Assembly (NCBI RefSeq): GCF_041381155.1
Contig: NC_091143.1
Location: 22,905,695 to 22,969,694, forward strand
Source of the DNA: Argopecten irradians
Taxonomy: Eukaryota > Mollusca > Bivalvia > Pectinida > Pectinidae
Direction: 5' to 3'
Length of the DNA stretch: 64,000 bases
A program made the position numbers and the translations under genes. How positions within the stretch are numbered: position 1 is the stretch's first letter; each line of letters begins with the position of its first letter. Under the pieces are notes generated by a model. That model searched no databases and was not told the DNA's origin. It worked only from the letters and a program-made list of their open reading frames with translations. This document shows positions 55,440-64,000 of the stretch, one piece after another.

Positions 55440-56240
55440 GCAGTTAGATTTGATTTGTATATGATTTAACTGTTAATTTCAATTTATTTATTATTTTGCT
55501 TGCTAAACATTTAACTTCAGTTTGTCGATTGTTTTTGATGATTTAAATTTTAACTTCAGTTTGTCGATTGTTTTTGTATGATTTAACATTAAAGTTCAGT
55601 TTTTTCGAATGTTTTTTTGTAAGATTTAACATTTAACTTCAGTTTTTCGATTGTTTTTGTATGACTTAAGATTTAACTTCAGTTTGTCGATTGTTTTGTG
55701 TGATTTACATTTAACTTCAGTTTGTCGATTGTTTTTGTATGATTTAACATTTAACTTTAGTTTGTCGATTGTTTGGTATGATTTCGATTGATTTTGTATG
55801 ATTTAAAATTTAACTTCAGTTTGTCAATTGTTTTTGTATGATTTAACATTTAATTTCAGTTTGTCAATTGTCTTTGTATGATTTAATGTTTAACTTCAGT
55901 TTTTCCATTGTTTTTGTATAACTTAAGATTTAACTTTAATTTGTCGATTGTGTTTGTATAATTAAACATATAACTTCAGTTTGTCGATTGTTTTGTATAA
56001 TTTAAAATTTAACTTCAGTTTTTCGATTGTTTTGTTTGAATTAACATTTAACTTCAGTTTGTCGATTGTTTTGTAGGATTTTACAGATAACTTTGATTTG
56101 TCGATTGTTTTTGTATGATTTAACATCTAACGTCAGTTTGTTGGTTATTTTTGCTTGCTCAACATTTAACTTCATTTTGTAGATTAATTTTCTGGTTTAA
56201 CATTTAACGTCAGTCTATCGATTGTTTTGATTTGTTTGAC
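55440..56240. repeat. Degenerate minisatellite, about 40-bp unit, about 19 copies
   Basis: Unit approximately TGATTTAACATTTAACTTCA plus GTTTGTCGATTGTTTTTGTA. Copies vary by small indels and substitutions (TTTTTCGATTG, GTCAATTG). It is upstream of the deiodinase start, presumably in its 5' intron. Confidence 0.93.
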
Positions 56241-56740
56241 ATTTAGGTCAGAGTAATGTCGATCCACGATGTTATTACTAGCAGTAGGTAAACTACCCTC
56301 TGACGTCTGCCTGGCCACCAGCCTCTAGACTATAAAACTTATCAGCTTAATAATGTCTCTTCTAAGTTCTAAACTAGATAGGGGAGAGGTAATATAGTAT
56401 AAGAATTCTGCAGTGAAAATCGATAACTTAGGGTCTGGTGGTCAGTTTAACACCTGCCTATAAAAAACACTGCACCAAGTACATCACCACAAGTTCTCTT
56501 ACCTTTTCAATAGCTTTCTGCAGAGTCCCAGTTTACCGATCGATTGAGTATATCTTTGCTTGTCATGTAACACAAGGTGTACAAAGTCGGTGGATTAGAT
56601 AGACTTGCTATAAATAGCTGCCCGTGTTCAGGCGATTTCACTTTACTGCCGTCCTAACAAATGGATTAGTGTAAAGTTTAATGCTTTCACGGCTTTTGTA
56701 TGATTTTGCTTTAGTACTCCGTTTTTAAGGTGTTGCAGTG
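56241..56740. other. Upstream of deiodinase, no gene seen
   Basis: May contain the deiodinase promoter or a 5' UTR exon on the minus strand; no element can be supported by eye. Confidence 0.4.
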
Positions 56741-56749
56741 GCGTAGGAA

Positions 56750-57062
56750 GATGACACGTAGTGAGGGGGGGGGGGGGGTTCCTGGGAAAAATTGTATGAT
56801 TTAGAATGGCAGAGATGAGTTTTACGATGCATTTTGTTGAATTTGCGAATTTGCGCGTTCTTTTGGTGTTTGGGGGGATCCGGGAGTCTCCCTCGGGCAA
56901 ATTTTTTTTAACGATTTAGAATGGCTGAGAAGAATTTTACGGTGATGCATTTTGTTGAATTTGCGAGCGCAGTAGGCGCGAGAGTTTGGTGTTTTGGGGG
57001 TTCGGGGGTCTCCCCCGGGAAAAAAATACGATTTAGAATGGCTGAGATGAGTTTTACGAAGT
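56750..57062. repeat. G-rich tandem repeat, about 110-bp unit, left block
   Basis: Units combine CGATTTAGAATGGCTGAGAT, GAGTTTTACGATGCATTTTG, a GAATTTGCGAGCG segment and GGGGTCTCCCCCGGG. It includes a 14-G run at about 56,764. The same unit resumes at 58,500-58,860, so a LINE fragment and hairpin are inserted between the two blocks. Confidence 0.85.
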
Positions 57063-57084
57063 TATAAAAAGGCACAATTTTAGA

Positions 57085-57855
57085 AAGTTTTGAAGTGAAA
57101 TTTTGTCTATTTGGGGAAATCTGTACGACATCCCCCCAGCAGCCCCAGAAGTTGTCCTTTCCCTGCCTCTATGGTTCAATAAAGAAATAAAAATTAATAG
57201 AAAAACAATATTTTCAAAAATATTATGCAATGAAGGCGTTTTCTATTTCAACGACATAATAGACGAAAACGGAAATATTAATCTTGTTCAGAAATATCAT
57301 GTAAATATCAATTTTATGTGTTATAATAGTATTATTAGCGCAATACCTAGAGACTGGAATAGAATGGTAAAGAACTATGGCAAAACTATTGAAAATGTTT
57401 TACATGATAATTTAAAACGGATCAGAATACTTGAAAAACCAAGTAGATATTTCTATCACAAAATATTGTCCTCGGTGTAAATGGCATGTTGTTTTAGATG
57501 TTTCCCTTAGTAAAGATCAATGGGAAAGCATTCATGCTCTTCCATTTCAGGAGACAAAGGAATCAAAATTACAAACTTTACAATTTAGAATAATACATAG
57601 AATCTTCTTCACAAATTCCATGCTTTTAAAACGAAATATTTTAGAACATCGGGAATGCAGTTTTGGTAGTGGGGCATCTGAAACAATATTGCATCTTTTC
57701 TGGAATTGTCCTTATAGCCAAGCACTCTGGACAGATCTAATAAATTCTGTTAATCTTAAAAATAATGTTGTATTAGAAAGAAATCCTGTTATTTTCCTAT
57801 TTGGTAGAAAACATTCAATTCACAGGTCTAAATGTATGCATATTATTGGTTAAAA
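57085..57855 (+). pseudogene. LINE C-terminal fragment (L1/Tx1-like) with zinc-binding domain
   Basis: Two overlapping frames: 57,103-57,480 (PLWFNKEIKINRKTIF, DIIDENGNI, SAIPRDWNRM) and 57,431-57,853 (KESKLQTLQFRIIHRIFFTN, CSFGSGASETILHLFWNC). The N-G-N...I-P-x-x-W and C-x-F-G...E-T-I-x-H-L-F-W-x-C blocks are typical of the C-terminus of L1/Tx1-clade reverse-transcriptase ORFs. A frame change near 57,440 and the absence of the catalytic region make it a dead 5'-truncated copy. Confidence 0.83.
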
Positions 57856-58119
57856 AATATATATCTTTAATGCGACAATATGATAATATTCCAAATTGGG
57901 AAATATGTAAGACATTTATTAGAAAATAATTCAATTTTGCTTGTTACGAGCATTTTCATTGGCTTAACAATTTACTTTATCAGCCCATAAAGGAAAAAAT
58001 GGCGTCGCCGTTTGTAACGTCGCTTCTGATTGGCTGAAATGACGGCGTAATCATTTCATAGACAAAAGAGTCCCAAAATGAATTTTAAATGTTGAAGAGA
58101 TTATCTTTAGTAAATTGAA

Positions 58120-58282
58120 TTATAAGGATTAATTTGAATAGATTTTTTATGTTATGGAGATATAACACAAAAATCTGAGTGTACTCTCATCATAAACCGC
58201 TTCGCGTTTATTTAGAGTACACTCAGATTTTTGTGTTATATCTCCATAACATAAAAAATCTATTCAAGTTAATCCTTAATTA
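58120..58282. repeat. Near-perfect hairpin element
   Basis: Arms of about 75 bp: GATTTTTTATGTTATGGAGA, TATAACACAAAAATCTGAGT, GTACTCT, mirrored on the right with almost no mismatch, around a loop containing AAACCGCTTCGCGTTTA. It sits just after the LINE fragment. Confidence 0.9.
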
Positions 58283-58494
58283 CAGAGCCGTTGATCAGTA
58301 TTCGACCTATATGCTTACTCCAAACGCAGCAAACAAGAACCGACAGAAATGGTATAGTATCAAGCTTATTTTAGAATGAAATATTATCATAACTTTATTA
58401 ACATATATTGTATCTGTGATACATGTTTTCATGGAGAGCATTTAGAAAATTGTAACTTGTATATGTGATTGATGCAATAAAAAATATTAAAAAA

Positions 58495-58865
58495 AAGAGT
58501 TCTACGATGTATTTGATGAATTTGTGAGCACTGAAGGCGTGAGACTTTGTTGTTTTGGGGGTCCTGGGTTCTCCCCCGGGGAAAAATACGATTTAGCATG
58601 GCTGAGATGAGTTTTACGATATATTTTGATGAATTTGCGAGCACCGAATGCGTAAGATTTTGTTGTTGGAGGGTTCTTGGGTTCTCCCCCGAGAAAAAAA
58701 AAGATTTAGAATAGCTGAGATGTGTTTTACGATGTATTTTGATGAATTTGCGAGCGCCGAAGGCGCGATAATTTGTTGTGTGTGGGGTCCGGGGGTCTCC
58801 TCCGAGAAAAAATATTACGATTTAGAATGGCTGAGATGAGTTTTACATTGTATTTTGATGATTTT
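58495..58865. repeat. G-rich tandem repeat, right block
   Basis: About three further units of the 56,750-57,062 repeat (CGATTTAGCATGGCTGAGAT, GGGTTCTCCCCCGGGG). ORFs across it on both strands are by-products. Confidence 0.85.
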
Positions 58866-59229
58866 AAAGCGCTCTCAACACGATATTTTTTCCATTAAAA
58901 GTTAGTTGCATTTAGAAATGATAAATGTGAGTGCCGCCAGCTCGATCTGAAAATACTGGATTCACACCATCGGCACATTGTTGTGTAGCTCAAAATAATA
59001 ATAAATTGGTTTTCTAGCTAAGACATATAAACAAATTAATCTTAAGAAGCATTTTTTGAAATAGTTTAATCCCTTGATGGACATTTTAGTCTAGTTCGTG
59101 TGTACTGAATTTTCATTACTAAAGTTTGAACACTACGTGCTTGAACATTTTAGGAAACGCGCCGCGCAGCGGCAAATTTTCTAAAATGAAGTAAATATGG
59201 AGGGTTGAGTTTTCGTGATATTGAATCGC

Positions 59230-59830
59230 ACATCGCTATGTTTAACGTTAACTGGGTTAAACGATTAATAAGTGACTCTAACGAAAACTGCAAACTTATT
59301 TCCAAAGCAATTTATAACACATTCGGACAAAACTTACTCATATTTAAGATGAAAATGTGAAACATAAATAATATTCCTGAACATATGAATATTTCTGACT
59401 TCTATCAATCAATTTTGAATTCGTGGTTGAAATTAGGAGGAGGTAGTAAAAAAGAGTGCTTAAACTTTGCAGATATTCGAAGAGAAATTATCTGGGGGGC
59501 AACAAAAATATCAAATTAAATAATAAAGTGCTAATTAACAAAAATTGGGCAGACAGTGGACTAATAACAGTTGACGATGTCATTAATGAAGAAATGAGGA
59601 TAGACGAAGTTATTATTTACACAAAATTATTGGATAAACGAAACTGGATTAGTGAAATAACCCAAATAAAGAAAGCAATCCCAGCGGAATGGAAAATAAA
59701 ATTAATCAATGAAAACTCTGTAAAAACAGCGGTAAATCATCAAGCAAAATATACCCTGTTTCAAAAAAAATACCCATGCCTCATCATACTTACAGTAAAA
59801 CAGCTGAAATTTCAAGTCTAAAATATAGAG
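59230..59830 (+). pseudogene. Second LINE C-terminal fragment (L1/Tx1-like)
   Basis: Plus-strand pieces read NKVLINKNWADSGLITVDDV, then KRNWISEITQIKKAIPAEWK. The W-x-x-x-G-I-x-x-x-x-D-x-I and A-I-P-x-E-W-K blocks match the connector of L1/Tx1 ORF2 before its zinc-binding end, and resemble the start of 57,085-57,855. The preceding bases (from about 59,230) give VNWVKRLISDSNENCKLIS in another frame, a further piece of the same ORF. Confidence 0.72.
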
Positions 59831-59924
59831 AAATATATATGAGATAGGCATTTCAAACAAATTCATTCTCCCTATAACTAATGAATTATGGAAAAGAGAC
59901 TTTAATATTGAATATACACAAGAG

Positions 59925-61765
59925 ATAACAGTAAAACTTCTGTAAGAGGGAGATAATCTAGTAGTAAAAAACATGCGTAAATAGGAGAATAATTACAGTA
60001 AAAACATATGTAAGAGGAGATTATACAGTAAAACATATGTAAGGGGAGATCATTACAGTTAAACATCTGTAAAGGAGATACCAACAGTAAAAACATATGT
60101 AAGGGAGTGATAATTACCAGTAAAACTTCTGTAAGGGGAGATAAAACAGTAAAAACATGTGTAAAGGGGATATAAATTTAGTTAGTAAAAGCCATTATGT
60201 AAGAAGGAGATTATACAGTAAAAACATATAGTAAGGGGGAGATCATTACAGTTAAACACGCTGTAAATGGGATACCAACAGTAAAACATTATGTAAGGGG
60301 AGATAATTACAGTAAAACTTCTGTAAGGGGAGATAATAACAGTTAAAAAACTGTTTGGGGTAGATAATTGTAAGGGATAACAGTAAAACTTTTCCTGTAG
60401 AGGGAGAGATTAGAGTTAAAACATCCTGTAAAGGGATAACCCATATTGCAGTAAAACATTTAGTAAGAGGAGATAATTACAGTAAAAACTTCTGTAAGAG
60501 GGAGATAATTACAGTTTTAAAAAACTTTCTGTTAGGGAAAGAGGTTAATTACAGTAAAAAAACTTCTGTAAGGGGGAGATAATAGAGTAAAACATCTGTG
60601 TAAGGGAGATATATCTGCAGTAAAAACATCTGTAAGTAGGGAGATTAATACAGTAAAAACATATGTAAGGGGAGATCATTACAGTTAAAAAACATTTGTA
60701 ATGGTATAGGGGAACAATATAATAAACAGTTAAAAAACATTTGTATGGGAGATAGATTTACAGTAAAACTTCTGTAAAGGGAAATAATTACAGTAAAAGC
60801 ATCTGTAAGGGGATATTCAATTAAAAATGTAAAGGGCGAGATAAAACAGTAAAACATAATATTAATGTAATGGGATACCAACAGTAAAACTGTAAGAGGA
60901 TACAAAAATTATACAGAATTTATAAAAACATATGTAAGGGAAAGATAATTTACAGGAAAAACATATGTAAAGGGGAGTATAATTTACAGTAAAACATATG
61001 TTAAGGGATTTACCATCAAGTAAAACATATGTAAAGGGATACCATCAGTATAAAATCATGTAAGAGAAGATAAATAGAGTAAAATTTATCTGCAAGGGAG
61101 ACAAATTACAGTAAAAACAATATGTAAGGGGAGAGGCAGGGAGATTAATTACAGTAAAACATCTGTAAAGGGATACCAACAGTTAAAATAACTGTTAACA
61201 GGGGATAGATAATAACAGTAAAAGCATAATATTTATGTAAAGGGATACCAACAGTAAAACATATGTGAGAAGGAGATAATACAGTAAAATATCCTCTGCA
61301 AGGGGGGAGACAATTACAGTAAAAAACATATATAAAGGGGAGAATAATTACAGCAAAATATATGTAAAGGGATACCAACAGTAAAACATATGTAAAAGGG
61401 ACACCATCAGTAAATCATGTAAGAGAGGAGATAATACAGTAAAATATCTGCAAGGGGAGACAATTACAGGTACAGTAAAACATATATAAGGGGTAGATAA
61501 TTACAGTAAAACAAATGTATAAAAAGATACAGACAGTAAAAAACAAATGTAAGGGGATTACCATCATTTTAAATCATGTAAGAGAAGATAATAGAGTAAA
61601 TATCTGGTAAACGGGTACCAACAATAAAACATCGTTTGGTCGGATGATATTAGAATCTGAGGGGAGGATAATTACAAAAACAATAACACAGGTGATAACC
61701 TCTCTAACACCTGTAAAGGGGATATAATTAGAGTAAACAACTGTAAAGGTGAGACACACATATAT
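59925..61765. repeat. Degenerate minisatellite, about 25-40-bp unit
   Basis: Repeats of ACAGTAAAACATATGTAAGG plus GGAGATAATT or GATACCA, more than 50 copies, with very frequent 1-3-bp indels. Minus-strand ORFs of Tyr/Phe/Ser-rich content are repeat artefacts. Confidence 0.92.
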
Positions 61766-61984
61766 ATAACTACAATAAAACAGTACTAAGAAAAGTGGGG
61801 AGTCATATTATTATTTGATTTGTAGAGAAAACGTGGATCCTAGTAATTCTCAGATATATAAATGATTTCTTTTCATTAACAAAGAGTGTGAAAATAACCA
61901 AAATACAAAGCAAAATGATGAACAATTAAGACAATAGAAGCCATGATAAAAAGGTCTTTTTCATTCTAAATTGCCTGAAAAATC

Positions 61985-62960
61985 AATAAATACCTTATCC
62001 ACAACAAAATCCTTTCTCTTCTTGAGACAGCTCCCTCATTTTTGTAAGACACACCAAAGTTTTTTCCAGGGTCTCGTCGGGTTAATGAAATGGTCTCTCC
62101 ATCAAAGTCTGAAAATTAAAGTTATCATATTAAAAAATACTTTTTTACAGTATATTATGTTATAAAGTAAATTAATGAAGCACTGTGCTATTATTATAAA
62201 AAAAAAAAAATTAATAAAATCTTTTTGAATCTGTGAATACACTGTAATCTTTATGGTATCAATTATTATAGTGTTTACAAATGAAATATCTTTAGTGTCT
62301 ACTTTGAGTGATCAAAGATTGCTGTTTCTACCTATTATTTTAATGAAAACATCAAATTTTCATTAATTGTTCGACATATCTTTCAATACACTTTCTATGG
62401 AACATTGTTTTCTTCCCTATTGATCAATGTTTTTCTTACCATACAATCCTTAAAGGCATCACACTGTTTTTATGTCCCCTGGGAGCAGCATTCGGACTAG
62501 TACAGAAAACATATCCAGGAAATCATCAAAACGACATATCTCCTGTTCCATCCTCTGAAAACACCTGGCAAATAGTCGCTGTCGGAAAGGGTTTTCCTGA
62601 AAGGTTTTCACAAATAAATGATAAGAATCCAGACTTGACCTAATGTTACAATATGACAAAATTAATTTAACCAGGTAGTTTTAAACATGTTTTCTTCGAA
62701 CGAAAATGATTGGGTACAAATTTTTTTAACTACGATAAAAAGCCCTCTCCATGTAGCAAATTTCATAAGGTAATTAAAAAATACCTGAGGATTTATGGGA
62801 AAAATTCCACACACATTTCTTTCCTAAATTGATTATAGAGCGTCTTCACCTTGATGTTCAGGGGCATTTTTTCCAGTTGATGTAGAGGAATCTTCACAGA
62901 GATGAAGCCTGGCCTCGCTTCATGTCAAGAGGAACATGTTTCAGGGTACAGAGCCTGGAA
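61985..62960 (-). CDS. Possible exons of an unidentified minus-strand gene
   Basis: Three segments look coding on the minus strand. About 62,800-62,955 reads DVSRLCTLKHVPLDMKRG, then, after a one-base shift, GFISVKIPLHQLEKMPLNIK. 62,465-62,640 reads SSLDSYHLFVKTFQENPFRQ and RLFARCFQRMEQEICRFDDF, after a CATTAG acceptor. 61,994-62,103 reads DFDGETISLTRRDPGKNFG and YKNEGAVSRRERILLWI, between TTTTCAG and AG|GTATTT. Splice phases between the pieces do not all agree, so the joins are uncertain. I do not recognise the family. Confidence 0.38.
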
Positions 62961-63209
62961 ACGTCCCCCTGAAAATCCTACAAATAAACATATAAACAAT
63001 AATTATAAATGGATATATATATTAAGAAATCTAATCTTTGGATTTTTGAAATCAATTGTAAAACCATATTGTTTTTAAGGGATATCTCAGGTAATTTATA
63101 GGTGATGAGTAGTTATAATCATTACATAACATAGATTTTTAAAATTAAAATTTCACATTGTACTTTCATAAATTTCATAATATATTTAATGGTATTTAAG
63201 ATAATTTGA

Positions 63210-63348
63210 TAATGCTGATTAAAAATCTTATCTTGATTTTCACATGGTTCTGGTAAAACCTTCTCACTGTTGTATCAAGATCTTGATGCAACAGAAAGAA
63301 GGTTTACTGTAACGACGTGAAAATCAAGATAGTGATTTTTAATCCGAT
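63210..63348. repeat. Hairpin element
   Basis: Arms of about 65 bp: GATTAAAAATCTTATCTTGA, TTTTCAC, AAAACCTTCT, GTTGTATCAAGATC, mirrored as GATCTTGATGCAAC, AGAAGGTTT, GTGAAAATCAAGATAG, GATTTTTAATC. There is essentially no loop. MITE-like. Confidence 0.88.
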
Positions 63349-63349
63349 T

Positions 63350-64000
63350 GAAGGCGCATAAAGATTAGTGAAAGATCATACACAAGTTATGGCAAGTAAT
63401 CAAGTTTTTAGAATACTATTGTTTCTATTGTCCTATGTATTCATTATCACTATGGGTGATCTTATATGTGTGGCTTATGTAACATGATATTGCGATTTAT
63501 TAAACAAGTGTTAATGATTTTATATGCCACTTAAAACTTAAGCCAAGTGGTATATCAAAATTATTTAACAAGTTTAAATCGTTACACAGTCACAAGTATA
63601 GATGTATAAGATTATATTTATTAATTTTGTTTATATTTCACATTAAAAACTAGCTTAACTGAAAAAAAACCCTTTTAATATCGATTCAATATAAGAGAGG
63701 CAAAATGAGACTCAAAATGTGACGTTTCCATCAACCGAGACAGACAATCACATGGATGTCATACAGGTATTTTGATTATGCTGTTACAATAGGGTAACCT
63801 ACACATGTGCCTTATGATATTCAAATAATAGGACAGTGATTTTTCAGGGTATTTTGGGAAAAAGTTTTTGTAACAAATTGGGGAATTTTTAATTGCAAAA
63901 AAAGCAGTTTTGGGAAAACTTACCATTTACTGAACATGGTATAATAAGTGATTAGATATTGTAAAACAGTAAACTGTTTCATTTTATGAAAAGGTGACGA
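63350..64000. other. AT-rich sequence to the window edge, no gene seen
   Basis: No exon, RNA gene or repeat that I can support. Confidence 0.5.

Overview
The window looks like animal nuclear DNA, most likely from a bivalve mollusc or a close lophotrochozoan. Its genes are split by long AT-rich introns with GT-AG borders. It carries an Amt-type (not Rh-type) ammonium transporter, a selenocysteine deiodinase, tRNA-derived SINE-like units, and many small fold-back elements and minisatellites. No bacterial gene organisation is visible. The taxon is inferred from gene and repeat style, not from a database match.

Layout. (1) 1-19,446, minus strand: an ammonium transporter whose 3' end runs off the left edge. 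Six exons of one reading chain are recognisable (219-295, 497-556, 2176-2247, 3133-3418, 6780-7037, plus a first exon), and all join in phase. There are two alternative first exons, at 8414-8516 and 19245-19446. The introns hold MITE-like elements and, at 13,708-16,680, a 3-kb element with about 640-bp inverted repeats. (2) 19,808-27,228: a 40-bp satellite array (about 2.4 kb) followed by a 2.3-kb direct tandem duplication. (3) 27,536-52,400, plus strand: the most striking locus, a gene of about 24 kb. It appears to encode a single-pass membrane protein of about 2,650 residues: signal peptide, unidentified N-terminal domain, Thr-rich stalk, about 26.5 copies of a 162-bp (54-residue) collagen-like Gly-X-Thr repeat with no proline, about 18 full EGF/calcium-binding EGF domains plus two truncated ones, then a transmembrane helix and a short basic tail. 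Eight of the EGF exons are in tandem, five of them nearly identical, and all EGF exons are symmetric phase 1-1. (4) 54,439-55,191, minus strand: an intact 250-residue iodothyronine deiodinase with an in-frame TGA at the Sec position. (5) 55,400-64,000: repeat-rich DNA with remnants of L1/Tx1-like LINE C-termini, hairpin elements, long degenerate minisatellites, and possible exons of an unidentified minus-strand gene at 61,985-62,960.

The genes do not form a pathway. Three themes recur: tandem amplification at every scale (28 bp, 40 bp, 52 bp, 62 bp, 162 bp, 457 bp, 2.3 kb), minisatellites that sit exactly on exon/intron borders, and local frame breaks in otherwise coding sequence. The last point fits either residual long-read assembly indels or real decay.
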